Source: Auriscalpium vulgare (Eukaryota > Basidiomycota > Agaricomycetes > Russulales > Auriscalpiaceae). Taken from it: a stretch of DNA of 64,000 bases. The translations under genes were made by a program, and so were the position numbers. Position 1 is the stretch's first letter. The number at the start of each line of letters is the position of its first letter. The notes below the pieces were generated by a model. The model was not told the DNA's origin, made no database searches, and worked only from the letters and a program-made list of their open reading frames with translations. The DNA lies in NCBI GenBank assembly GCA_019915015.1, contig JAHBBC010000014.1:744001-808000 (forward strand), in the 5' to 3' direction. Below are positions 34,439-46,900 of this stretch, piece by piece.

Positions 34439-34908
34439 GCGAGGGCGAAAGATAGGACCCGGACAACGCAACGAGGAAGGATCTGCTGCATTTTAGGTAT
34501 GTGTCTTGTATGTGTCGCAACAAGTCCGTCATTTGTGACGTAATTAGTATACGTATACCGTGACCAACATCGAGGCCCAGTCTCCCAGCTTGTGGCTGCA
34601 CGCGTCTGTTGAGTAGCGATAAAGAGCCGCAATGATGAGGATGCTTACGTCACTGCGGGATTGAAACTACGGATGTTCGGTCAGAAGTGCAGACACTAGT
34701 AGTATGTAGTACAATATTCGTGATAGATATGACAGAATCCACGTAGCTATGGTCCGCTGACTGACTGATATAACTCTGATTCATTCTCGCCAGACATGGC
34801 TGGCATGCAGGACGGCTCCGTCGTCCGATGGCAGGCGAGCGCGCCCAATAGCGGCAGGTCCGTCGGGTGCCCCGTAGGAATTTACTCCTTCGTCCGCTTG
34901 AGGCATTT

Positions 34909-36705
34909 TCAGAGCCTGCCGTTGTCCGGGGCAGAGAGCGCCTCCACACGGGGGAGAACGATCAGCGCGGTGGTGAGGGCCGATATTGTCATCACGACAG
35001 CGCACGCAGACAGTACCAAGTCGCGGGCGGAGGAGACGCCGGTGAGCAGGGACACAACGACAAAGACGTTCAGGGGAACGCGGAACAGAGCCGAAAGCTG
35101 GATGTGCGACACGGTCAGTGTCGGCCAAAACAGTATCATGGAGGGCAGAGACTGACCGTCGCACGATGCTCGTTGGCGATGAGTGACCCGCGAAGCATGC
35201 CCTGCACCGGGTAGTACATGCCCACGCACGCCTCGAACGCACAGAACGCCCAGAACTTGAGGTGCTCCTTCTGGGTGTCCTTCCCGCCGCCCGCGCTCAC
35301 GCACAAAGCAAACGCAAGCGCAGACACCGCGCACACCAGCGACGATAGCTTGGCGTGCAGCGTGAGCGTCGTGTCGCTTACGGGCGCACCTGAGTTCGAC
35401 GCGACGGATGCAGAACGCGTGTGCGCACGCACGAGCGTCGGCGGCGGCTTGTGCCAGTGCGCGGTGACGAAGGTGTACAGCAACGAACCGAGCATCATGG
35501 ATACCATGAATGCGGAGAAAATGTATCCAAGGGGAAGGATGGTCGGGTGCAGGGAGGACTCTTGGAGCGTGGGAACCCAAATGAACACGAAGAGGTACAT
35601 CGACCCTTCGAATATAGTTTGTGTCAGGCCGAGCACAAGCAACGTGGGGTCTTCACGGTTCGAATGAGCACATTTTCACATAGGATGAAAGCTGTGACGC
35701 ACCAGCGGCCACAATCCGCCATGCAGAGCCCAAGCGCTTGAGCTGGAAGACGTCCGCCGTCATCTGCCCGCCGCCTCCACCATAGTTCTCACTCCACGTG
35801 TTGCGGATGACAACCCATCCAAGGAGTAGCAGGAACCCACTTGCAACGAACGGTGCACGGAAACCGCCCGCGTTCCATTCTACTAGTTTGTTCGAAAAAA
35901 TCTGCCCCAAGTCAGTTTCCTGCATCATGACGGGAATCGTAGAACTCACACCAGCGCCCGTGGCGACGAACCCGTTGACGAGCGTTGCGCGCCCCATGAT
36001 GCTGCTCAGGTCCTCACTGTGCAGCGCCGCGTTCGACGAGGATGAGACTACCCAGCTCTCGAACGCCGAGAATAGGATAGACGTCGAAGCGCCGCCAAGG
36101 ACGCGTCCGAGTAGAAGGATGGGGAAGTACGGGAAGAGTAGCAAGCCGCACGCCATCGAATAGAGTACGCAGAAGAGCAGGCACAAGCGTTTACGTCCGC
36201 TGCACGAAGAACGTGTAAGTCGCTGGAGGAATCATGAAACCAGATATGACGCACTATTGATCTGCCCATACCCCAACGAGCGGTGCAAATACAGCAGCGC
36301 TTACGAAGCCAGTCACGAACAACACAGCGACGGTGCGTTCCGGGAAATTGTACTGCTCTCGGTAGAGCGAATAAACGTATGGCCCTTGCAGCCAGTCGGC
36401 ACCTAGCTCTTCCATCAGCATGGCTCGCACAGTGACGGAGGAAAGCGTCACTGACCCATAACTATGGCGTAGACAACCAGGTACTTGTGCATGAGACTGC
36501 GCAGGGCGAACGCGCGCGGGCTCGGTGTGTCGGCCTCCTTCAGATGGCCGTTGGCCGTGGTTCCGTTCTCGAGGGCGTCGGCGAGGGCGACCTCCTTGGC
36601 TGCGGCGGGCGGGCGTGTGCGGGAGGACGCGTAGCGCTCGAGAGCGAGGGCGGCGAGGCAGACAACGGCGAGAACGCCGAGCTGTGTCTCATAGAAGCCG
36701 TCCAT
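34909..36705 (-). CDS. MFS transporter, MFSD5-like (molybdate-anion type)
   Basis: A membrane transporter of the major facilitator superfamily. It starts MDGFYETQLGVLAVVCLAAL, then DWLQGPYVYSLYREQYNF, LFVTGFVSAAVFAPLVGVWA, the loop YGRKRLCLLFCVLYSMACGL, and LGGASTSILFSAFESWVVSS. The second half has TLLVLGLTQTIFEGSMYLFV and GMYYPVQGMLRGSLI, all features of the MFSD5/DUF791 family, whose algal member imports molybdate. About ten to twelve membrane segments are visible. It ends at 34909-34911. Four or five introns. It is the intact member of copy A of the tandem block; a decayed relative lies at 43180-43480. It diverges from the NACHT gene. Confidence 0.87.
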
Positions 36706-37374
36706 GGACGTGCGAGTGCGGGGTCGTCGGTGGGAGGGCCGTCGGGGGGAATAGATACGGTCGAGTGAAGGTGGAAATCAGGGAGCGGAGGGAAGTGGCG
36801 ATGCCAGCGCTGTCATGGACGTCGAGAACAACTACTGAGTGCCTTGCGCTCAGCCTTGCATTCAGTGACCACCCTCTTCTGTACCTTCGTCATTCCCACC
36901 ATCAGCTCTATCATTCAGTTTCCAGGACTTTTCAGGCTGCCCATGATAGGCCATGAAACAGCCACGGCCGCCGCAGATATGTCCTATGTACTCGTCCGTC
37001 AGACAAGGCATATGTACAAAGTACTAGGTGAGGTCGTTGGCGTTGGGCCCTGTGGACGTCGGCGGAAATTGGAACACATATGGTTGAGTAGAGAAGTGAG
37101 GTTGCAGACATCCGCGACTCCGACGCGTTGATGCACGACCGGGGCCAACGTCTTCACCTGCATCATGCCATACAGTACGTGGCCAGCGCTTTCCCAAGGC
37201 ACATGTACATCGTCGTTCAATCTGGCGCCTTTCCCGGCTGCAGCTTCGGCAGACCCTAGAACGATACCTTGACTCGTCAACAGCTCGCTGTCTAGATTGC
37301 ATCTGTGCTGTACAGAGGCTATCGTGACCTTCCCTTCTCTGCTGCGGTGCGCGGAGTCCGCTCTCCCCGTCATC
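36706..37374. other. divergent promoter region of MFS and NACHT-ankyrin gene
   Basis: About 670 bases. A minus-strand frame at 36999-37376 looks fairly protein-like (GVADVCNLTSLLNHMC) but is not recognised and has no gene structure; it might be a relic exon. Confidence 0.4.
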
Positions 37375-40084
37375 ATGTCCTCCCATTCGAACGATCAGCT
37401 GCACGGACCTGCCAACTCTTCATCGACGCCAGCTCAACCGCTATCCAATCCGATCTTCGATCGCGCGATCCAAACCCATCTGAAGCTCCTTGACGACTCG
37501 GAGCGTCTCGACTTCATCGCCTCGACGCCTGACGATGTCCGAAACGTCGCTGCCGGATACCACGCAGGCCACGGGCAGAGCCGCTTTCTTCTATGCGTCC
37601 AGCGTGTCAGTCGTGTCATCGCCCCGTTAGAGCAATTCTTCAGCGCGGTGGATAACGGTGTCTCATCCAACCCTGTGCTTGCCGGTATTGTGTGGGGTGC
37701 CCTTAGATTCGTCATGCAGGTCTGTAACGTCCTTGCCTGTGTGTGTGTTGCGACTCATCTGTCCACAGGCCATCCGCGGTGTGTCTGCCCACCTCGGGAA
37801 AATCGGAAATGTCCTGGAAGAGATTGCAGAGGCCCTTCCTCATTATCAAGACTACGCTGTCATACTATTCTCGAACTCTCAGAGAGTGATGGAGGTCAGT
37901 CTTCCAGAGGCAGCGGCCCCTCTTGATCTCACGTTTGTTCTGCAGGGTCTCGCGGGTGTCTACGGTGACATTTTGCTAACGTGTACCACAATTCGGAGAA
38001 TATATATGCGCGCTCACGGCAAACGCAGTGGGTCACCTCAGGTGTTTTGGCTTGCCCGAGTATTTACGACATGACAGGAACGTTCAGCGTGGCTATTCGG
38101 TTTTTGAATCCTTCAAGCTTCGACGACATTGTCAGCAGGCTCCGCCAGCGACGCGAGCATCTCAATGAACGTGTCCGCCATCAGGAAATGATGATAGCTC
38201 ATGAACAGCGGCGCAGTGATGTAGACGCGCAGCGGCTGCGAGACGAGAAAGATCGAGAAAGGGAGCGGAAGAGGGAAGCGGAAGTGCAGCAGCGGTCCAG
38301 AGAGGAAGCCGAGGCGCGCGAGAGGGACAGGCTGCGACAACTGAACCAGCGCAAGAGCGGTGAGAGTTTTCGTCAATAAAATGTCAATGATGGACTGATT
38401 TCTTGTGAAGATTTCCTCGCCCTTCTGGAGAAGTCTGCATATGCCGAGTGCCATTCCAAACATGAAGCTTGTCGCAACGTTCTATCTCAACGTCTGGATG
38501 CTGGACGGTGGCTTCTCGACAGACCGGACTTTCAAAACTGGGCCGACAGCTCGTCTGGTATGCTTTGGCTGCGTGGCAAAGGTACGGCCCCTTTGGAGAA
38601 CTCTCTTGCTATCCACTAATTACGGCGCATCATCTAGCCGGCGCTGGCAAGACTATACTCGCGTGAGTGGTACAACACGGTCGTGTTTATGCCATGCGCT
38701 CAACTGCCTTAGCTCCATCGTGGTGAAACACCTCGGCTTGCAGTTCGACGGTGCACCTAAACAAAGCAACGTCGCGTATTTCTACTGTCAGTATGACGAT
38801 GTCCAGAAGCGCTCCCATCCACGCGTCGTCCTAGGCACCCTCCTCCACCAGGTCATCTCGCAGCTGCCCGCAGATGACGCCCATATGCCGGATTTCGGTT
38901 CATCGGGTTATTCGCCTCCGGACCACGATGCCCTGCTGGCCATGCTATCATCCATCGCCAAGAACTCCAAGAGCGTTGTCCTTGTCGTTGACGCCCTCGA
39001 CGAGTTCGACGAGAACAGTCGGAGGAAGCTCTTGCAGGCGTTGAAACGACTTTCTCGAGACTCGAAGGTCTTCTTCACCAGCAGGGATCTGATGCCCAGT
39101 CAAGTCCAAGATGACACACAGGACCTGCTCCGCGACGTGCAGGTCATCTCTGCAGACCCAGATTACGTCAACAGAGATATCAGCAAGTTCGTGGACCGCA
39201 ATGTCCGTTTCTATGGGGAGGACAATTCCGACACCCTTGATGATCAGGATTCGCCACTCAAAGTCGGGAGTCTGGCTCTGCGGGACGATATCAGGAGGGT
39301 CCTCGTTGAGCGGGCTGAAGGGATGTACGTGAGGTACACCGCGTCGTCCTTTCTGGATCGGACTGAGAATATGCTCAGGTTCCTCTACGCTCGATTGCAA
39401 CTTTTGCACCTTCGGAAGCAGTCGACAGAACATGACGTCCAGACTGCTCTCCATTCGCTGCCGTACGGCATTAACAAGATATTTCTCAGGGCGTTACAGG
39501 ACATCGAAGCACTACCACAGAAACGACGCGAGCGTGTTCGAAGGCTCCTCCGCTGGCTCGTTTGCTCTCCGGAGCCTCCACTTCTTGATAACATCGCAGA
39601 CGCTGTCGTGGTCGATGACATGGACGACGACTGGGATGCATCACGATGTATGACGCAACGGCACATTCTCATTGAGGACTCTGCCAATCTCGTTGAGGCG
39701 CGTTATTGGCCATGGTCCGTCCAGTTTGTCCATGCCTCGATCAAGGAGTTCCTGTGCTCGCAATATAGCCCTCATAATGAGGGTCCTTTGGAAGCCTACC
39801 ATTTCTATCCTCTGTCCGCTGCGAATGTTCCTCTCGTTCTTACTGCCATCAAGTACCATTCGCTCACTAGAGACCCTGCCTTCAAGTCCTATTCTCTCAC
39901 TACAAAACAATCAGGGGGAATGTTGCCGATATCGGAGGAGGAGTGGACACCCACAAAGTGGAGCGCCGAGCTCTGGTTCACTCACCTGCGAGCAGCAGGC
40001 AAGGACGGGGTCTCTCTTATGTCCCATTTCCGCCAGATTCTGGACCCCGCGAGATCAAATTGGCGGCAACAATATGACAAGTGA
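37375..40084 (+). CDS. NACHT NLR-like protein, copy A, N-terminal part
   Basis: A STAND-type NTPase, the fungal analogue of NLR immune receptors. Exons encode an N-terminal helical domain (IFDRAIQTHLKLLDDSERLD, IVWGALRFVMQAIRGVSAHL), an Arg/Glu-rich coiled coil (RREHLNERVRHQEMMIAHEQ), and the NACHT module: LWLRGK, then GAGKTILA (Walker A) on a separate 25-base exon at 38638-38662, FYCQYDDVQKRSHPRVVLGT, Walker B VVLVVDALDEFDENSR, KVFFTSRDLM, and a winged-helix part (INKIFLRALQDIEALPQKRR). Nine or so short introns. The frame ends at TGA 40082-40084, exactly where copy B continues into ankyrin repeats; the repeats here go on in another frame. It therefore looks frameshifted, or it is now a truncated NACHT protein. 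Confidence 0.75.
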
Positions 40085-42024
40085 GCCAGATCTCCGCTTT
40101 TCAGGACCTCAACCAGGCTTACCGGAAAAAGGAAAGACTTCCATGGCTCCCGCTGGATGATCCAAATCTGCCCCTTCACCACATCGCAGTCGCTCTCAAC
40201 CTGTATCACATTGTTACAGAACTTTTGGGGAACCGTCACACACCCGAAGCCGGGGTCATAGGTCTCGAGAGTATCAACGAGCGGAATCAGTATGGTCAGA
40301 CGTCGCTTCACGTGGCTGCAGTCGGATTATTCGAAAATTTCTGGGACGACCCGGTCCTACGACTTCTGTTGGACAACGGTGCAGACGTTGATGCGCTCGA
40401 CCTTGAAGGACGGACAGCGCTGCATATTGCCAGCGAGAAATTTTACGGCAGCCATCTTGTCCAAGCTCTGTTGGAGCATGGCGCAAATGTACACGCTAGA
40501 GACGGGCAGGGGCGGACGGCATTGCACTACGCCATCAAAACCACGGATAGCGACGAGGAAGTCAAGATATTACTAGAGTACGGAGCGGATATCAATGCCG
40601 CTGATCAGAAGGGGCAGACGGCACTTCACATCGCCAGCGATACTGATAACGAGTGGCACGGGAGCAACAGCAAGGTCAAGATTCTACTAGATCACGGCGC
40701 AGATGTGAATATCACCGACAAGGACGAACGCACAGCGTTGCACATCATTAGCGGGTGCTATACGAGAACCGAGCGCGACAACTGGAATATCATCGAAATC
40801 CTTCTGGAGCACGGCGCCGATGTGCACGCCACCGACAGAGACGGGCGGACTCCGCTCCTCGTCGTCTTCAACTCGTGGGGACCGGCTTGGTTCGGCCTTT
40901 CCGGGCGTCCCCGCCTCTCCCATGCTCTCACTATCCTACTGGAGCACGGCGCCGATATGCGCGCCACGGACAGCCAGGGGCGGACAGCACTCCACATTGC
41001 CAGTGGCCTGTCGGACCGCGGTCTCCAGGCTCTCAATATATCACTCGAGCATGGCGTGGATGTACATGCTACCGACAGAGAGGGGAGGACACCGCTCCAT
41101 ATTGCCAGCGAGACGTATGAAAGCTCCCAGATTCTCGAAGTCTTACTAGAGCACGGTGCCGATGTGCACGCTACCGACACAGAGGGGCGGACACCGCTCC
41201 ACGTTGCTAGCAGCTGTTGCACTGATCTCGATGTCATGAAAACCCTTCTGGAGCACGGCGCGGACGTACACTCTACCGACGGAAGCGGGCGGACACCGCT
41301 CCACCTCGCCAGCGAGTTGTTACATTATTCCCCTACGGCTCTCGAATTGTTACTAGAGCACGGCGCGGATGTGCGCGCTACTGACGAGAACGGGTGGACA
41401 CCACTTTTTCTTGCCAGCACAAATAACGGCTCTCTCAATGTTTTACTTCAGCACGGTGCGGACGTGCACAATACCGACAAGAAGGGGCGAACACCGCTGC
41501 ACATTCCCAGGGGTGATGCCAGCCGAGTCACGATCCTACTGGAGCATGGCGCAGACGTGGATGCCAGAGACCACGAGGGCAACACGGCGCTGCTCAGTGT
41601 ACTCTTCTTCGGAGCGGGGACAGAAGATGTACTTCCACTGCTCCAGCACGGCGCCAAGGGCGACGTAGTCAATTGCGCGGGCAAGACGGCACTCCACAGC
41701 ATCACAGAGTACCGCAACTTCTGTACCCAATATCGGTGGGAGGACTTGGACTTGGAGCATCTTCTGCATGAGCTGCTTGCACACGGTGCGGACCCTCAGG
41801 CCACCGATGCGCTGGGCAAGCGAGCGGTCGACCATCCACATTATCAAGAGCAGTTGAAGCTAGCACTTCAGCCACCGTCGGAGGAGGAATGGCCATCGTC
41901 CTCCGAGCCAGTCGCTAGTATTGCGGCGCGATGTAATGTGTTGCTTGGGGGACCTGGTGCTGCGGTGGGATCATGCAATGCCGAAGACGATGGACTCAAA
42001 GACGCCGAGGTCGAGGATAGATGA
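40085..42024 (+). CDS. ankyrin-repeat part of copy A, out of frame
   Basis: An uninterrupted frame entered near 40081 encodes about fourteen ankyrin repeats, e.g. HGADVHATDREGRTPLHIAS and HGADVHATDTEGRTPLHVAS, then a C-terminal tail (ALGKRAVDHPHYQEQLKLAL) and stop at 42022-42024. It lacks its own convincing start. Copy B has the same order (NACHT, linker, ankyrin) in a single exon, so this is the second half of one ancestral gene. Compared with copy B the join needs one extra base near 40079; introns of 24 or 36 bases at that spot would not restore the frame. Ankyrin arrays of such receptors bind ligands. Confidence 0.75.
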
Positions 42025-42735
42025 GCCGCGATGATGATCATCGCAATGATCGAACACGGGCCACTTGCTGGAGGGGTCAGGACATAGCACGACCAGAAGT
42101 TGGTACTGCTGATGAGACGCTCGTACGCATCGCAGACACGGCTTGTGTGATCTGCGGGCACAGAATCTTAGCAGCTAGGAACGTACGGTGACCTGACGTA
42201 GCGTGAGTGCAGGAGGAGAGGAGAGCAACAGCACAAGGCTGAGTACTAAAAAAAGACTATTGGAGAGCTCTTGTTAGGTATAGAATAGATTTGTGAGGCG
42301 GTAGCGACGTACTCTTCCGAAAAGGCAGATATCTCGTGCTGCGCTCGGCCCAGATTTCACATTTCGGCTTATGTAAACAGCAAGAGCAGCGCGGGCGTGA
42401 TCAGCATGTGCGACGCGATCCGACAACCAACACCGTCTTTCTGAATCTCTCGCCCTTGCTGTCGTCTGCCCGCTTCCAAGTCGCCGACCCGTCCGCCCCG
42501 TCCACCACGCTACCCTCCGCGCTCCTGCTCTTCAGCGACAGCAGCTCGCAGTCCGTGAACGACTCGCGCGCCTGAGTCGCGCGGCGCCGTCGATCCTTCA
42601 GTCCACCTTTCCCCTTCTCCGCCTGGTCCGCCGGGCGGTAGAAGTACGCGCCGAGGACGACGAGCGTAACCAGAATCGAGCAGTTCCCTGCCTGATCAAG
42701 TCCAAGTGCACCTCAAACTCGTGCTGCTGGGCACG
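42025..42735 (-). pseudogene. decayed auxin-efflux-type transporter, copy A
   Basis: The minus strand reads DAYERLISSTNFWSCYVLTP then PASGPCSIIAMII, against the intact copy (48559-50535) DAFERLISSTIFWSYCVLTP. Further left, 42180-42280 and 42340-42730 follow 48715-48830 and 48885-49250 base for base over long stretches, but with several insertions, deletions and stops. The similarity ends near 42735; the 5' two thirds of the gene is missing. Confidence 0.8.
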
Positions 42736-43179
42736 CCCAGGCGCACCGCTTGATTGGCCCGTGCCTGCACCTCTCTGCGTTGGCTTTGGCGACGATTACC
42801 TCGGTGGTTATTATTTAGCCGCTGCGCCTCACCAGCTCGTCGGCCCACAGGCACTGCGAGGTACCGGGAAGCGCAAGGGAGTATACTGCCAGGGAGAAGA
42901 CACAGTGTTCGACGGCGCTGGAAAGGCAGATCACAGCAGTAACGGCGACTTATATGAGCATGTATCAGTGCGAGGGCCGTCCATACAATCGCGGAAGTGC
43001 TATCGGGCTGGTAATGGCTAGCCTCAACTCGACTAGACCAGTTTGTGAGAATCTGCTACAGTGAGTCTTCTGCAGAACACAGATGTTCAGGCCCTCGTAC
43101 TGAAGGAATGTGTCGACGACAGTCAGGACTTCCCAACAGCGATTGTCCAGCGTCCATGAGAAGGTGGAAGCAGATGCGG
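42736..43179. other. junction between the two tandem copies
   Basis: No recognised gene. An open frame at 42761-43021 has no family likeness. This is where copy A's efflux relic passes into copy B's MFS relic. Confidence 0.4.
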
Positions 43180-43480
43180 CAGAGGACATGGGAGAGGACG
43201 GAGTAAGAAAAGAGCACCAGACCGCATGTAATCGAGGAGAGAAAGCAATGGGCCGTACGTCTACGTGCTCTTGACGAGGTGCATGAAGAACGTGTAAGTC
43301 ATCCCTGCAAGGGAAGAAAAAACAAGATGGAACGCACTGCTGGGCTGCCGACACCCCGACGGGCGAGCGGTGCAAAAGTGGCGGCCCTCATGAAGCCCGT
43401 CACGAAGAGACAACCCGTTCCCGGCAAGATAATAGCGCGGGGACGGCGGGTCAGACTCCCGCAGTAGGTGACCCTCAAGG
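43180..43480 (-). pseudogene. decayed MFS transporter fragment, copy B
   Basis: The minus strand reads PGTGCLFVTGFMRAATFAPL, clearly the LFVTGFVSAAVFAPLVGVWA segment of the MFS gene at 34909-36705. The adjoining intron sequence (gaagaacgtgtaagtc on the plus strand, near 43286) is also shared with 36205-36220. Only this middle part survives. Confidence 0.75.
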
Positions 43481-43922
43481 CCTCAAGTGAATTACCAAGG
43501 GCAAACTCGGTGCGTGCCACTGCGGGCGGGCGGAGGGGTTGGCCACGACAGCGAGACGGCAGTGACGAGACGGCAGTGAAGGGTGCCCGCGCAGAGGAGT
43601 TGTCTGACTCGGGGCGAGCGCATCACGTCTTGAACACGGCACGCCGGCACTTGGCTGGCACCGTCGACTCACGACATCGCCAATTAGCCAGTACACTCCC
43701 TCCGCCATGGCCACTACCACCGCAGAGGATCTCGGCATATTCGACGCGACGCGTTCTCGAAGCAAAACATTTCTTAACCAGGCCCTAAGTAGGACACCGC
43801 CCTCGAGCGCTTTCGGGCATGGGCGCTGCCGTGGCTGTATACAGGTTCCTGCATCGCATCCTCGCAAGTCCCGCGACTCGTTGAAGACTCTGCGTGTTTA
43901 TGATTGTCCGTTGTCCTAAACC

Positions 43923-46900
43923 ATGATGTCCTCCCATCTTCCGCACGCACCTTCTTTCTCAACTTCAACCATCCCGCCACCTCAATCGCTCTCCAACACA
44001 ATATTCGACCAGGCGCTACAAGAGCACCTGAAGCTTCTCGATTCCTCGGAGATCAAGGACTTCGCTACTGCGCAGCCTGAGGACGTGCTGAGCGCGGTGA
44101 GCGATTACCACTCGGCTCATGACAACAGTCGCCTTCGTAGATGCATCAAGCGCATCTGTAAAGTCATCAAGCCCCTCGAGCAATTCTTCGGCGCCGTGGA
44201 TAACGGTGTCTCGTCCCTCCCTGAGGTTGCTGGCATCGTGTGGGGCGCCCTCAGATTCGTGATGCAGGTCCGTACAGTGCTCTAATCCCTTGCCATGTGC
44301 CATGTCGGCTTATGGTCTCCGCAGGGCATACGTAGTCTATCGGCGTACTTCGACAAGATCGGAGAAATCCTCGAGGAGATCGCAGAGGATCTTCCTCATT
44401 ACCAAGATTACGCAGCCGAATCATTTTCAGACTCGCCGAGAGTCATGGAGGTCAGGCGGTCTACATCCCGACGCGTTGCTTCCTCTTTTAATCCTAGCAC
44501 GCAGAGTCTCGCAGGTGTCTACGGCGACATCTTATCAACATGCACCACAGTCAGACGGATATACCAGAATTCTAAAGGCACGCGCAGTAAGTCTTTCTAT
44601 TTGGTCTATCTTAGCTTACAGCGAGCATTGACGGCTTGGCTGCTATTTAGGCTCCCTCTCCATTACAGGTCGCGCTATGAACCCTTGGGACCGCGCCCTC
44701 GACGAAATCATCGCCAGTCTCCGCCAGCGGCGCGAACGACTGAACAGCCGCGCCCGCCATGAGGACATGAGAATAGCTCATGAACAGCGGCGTAACGCAC
44801 AGCGTCAGAGAGAGAATGACGAGCAAGAAAGGGAAAGGAAGAGAGAAGAGAAAGTGCAGTGGCGACTGCGAGAGGAAGCCGAGGCGCGCGAGAGGTTGCG
44901 AGAGGAAGCCGAAGCGCGCGAGAGGGATAGGTTGCGACAATTGGACCAGCGCAAGAAAGGTCATAGGATTTTGTCGATGAAGTGTAACGTTTACGATTGG
45001 CTAATGCTTCTGCGTCCTTTGAAGAGTTCCTCGAGGTTTTGGAGAAGTCCGCGTACGCCGATTGCCATTCCAAACATGAAGCTTGTCGTAGCGTTCTATC
45101 CCAACATCTGGATGCTGGACGGTGGCTCCTCGATAGACCGGTATTTCAAGACTGGGCCAACAGCTCCTCTGGTATGCTTTGGCTGCGTGGCAAAGGTACG
45201 GTATCTTTGGCGAATTCTGTTGCTATTTTCACTAATCCCGGCGCGTCGTCCAGCCGGCGCTGGCAAAACTATACTTGCGTGAGTGATATGATCTCGTGTT
45301 TATACCGTGCATTAATCAACCGCCTTAGCTCCATCGTGGTGAAATACTTCAGCTCCCAATTCGATGGAGCACCTAAACAAAGAAGCATCGCGTATTTCTA
45401 CTGCCAGTACGACGACTCCCAGAAGCGCTCCGAACCGCGCATCGTCCTAGGCGCCCTCCTCCACCAGGTCATCTCGCAGCTGCCCGCAGATGACCCCCAT
45501 ATGCCGGATTTCGGTTCATCGGGTTATTCGCCTCCGGACCACGATGCCCTGCTGGCCATGCTATCGTCTATCTCGAAGAACTCCAAGAACATTGTCCTTG
45601 TCGTTGATGCCCTCGACGAGTTCGACGACAATCGTCGCAGGAAGCTCTTGCAGGCCTTGAAACTACTCTCCCGAGACGCGAAGGTCTTCTTCACCAGCCG
45701 GGATCTGATGCCCAGTCAAGTCCAAGATGACACACGGGACCTGCTTCGTGGTGTCCAGGTCATCACTGCAGACCCGGAATCCATTAACAAAGATATCATC
45801 AAGTTCGTCGACCGTACTGTACGTTTCGATAGAGAAGACAATTCCGACGTGCTCGATGATCCAGAGTCGCCGCTCAAAGTCCGGAGTCTGGCCCTGCGTG
45901 ACGAGATCAGGAGAGTGCTGGTTGAGCGGGCTGATGGGATGTATGTACACTATGTCCTTTCTGGACCGCACTGACGATGATGATTAGGTTCCTCTACGTT
46001 CGATTGCAGCTTTTGCAGTTTCGGAAGCAGTCCACAGAGCATGACATCCGGAGTGCTCTCCGATCGCTGCCGGACGGCATCAACAAGACTTTTATTAGGG
46101 CTTTACAAGACATCGAAACGCTACCACAGAAACGACGTGACCGTGTTCGAAGGCTCTTCCGCTGGCTCGTTTGCTCTCCGAATCCTCCATTCCTCGAGGA
46201 CATCGCAAAAGCTGTCGTGGTCGACGACATGGACGAAATATGGGATGCATCACGATGCATCACAAAGCCGTACACTCTTATCGAGGATTCTGCCAACCTG
46301 GTTGAGGCACCTTCTTCATTCGTCCACTTTATCCATGCATCAATCAAGGAGTTCCTGTGCTCAGAAGTTCCTTTACACGAAGAGGGTTTTTTGCCGGCTT
46401 ACCATTTCTATCCTCTGTCCGCTGTACATGTCCCTCTCGCTCTCACGGCCTTCAAGTACTATTCGCTCACTATGAAGCCATCTTCGGGATGGTCATTTTT
46501 CTGGAACTGGAGCGAGGTCTGGGTCACTCTCCTGCGTGGAGCAGGGAAGGACGGGGTCTCTCTGATTTCTCACTTCCGCCGTTTTATGGATCCCACGTCA
46601 TCCACGAGAGCCATATGGTCACAACAGTATGAGGGTTTCACTGCCTTTGAGGAGGCTGCCGGGAAGAGGAGATGCCAATTTCCAAGGACCCTGCTGCGGA
46701 ATCTCAGTCTACCCATTCACCATATCGCAGTCGCCCTCAACCTCCCTTACATTGTCCCCAAACTTGTGAGGCACTGTCACACCCCTGACTCCTGTGGTGG
46801 CACCGGAGATCTCGAAGATATCAACGGGCGAAATACACTTGGTGAAACGTCGCTTCACGTCGCTGCGGCTGTGTTTGATACGTACCATGACACGCGGGTC

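Noticed and set aside
36999..37376. Minus-strand frame of 125 codons between MFS and NACHT genes
   Set aside because: Looks somewhat protein-like but matches nothing I know, and it overlaps the NACHT promoter; may be a relic exon.
40081..40116. Mini-introns of 24 or 36 bases joining the NACHT and ankyrin frames of copy A
   Set aside because: Too short for a spliceosomal intron here, and neither restores the ankyrin frame.
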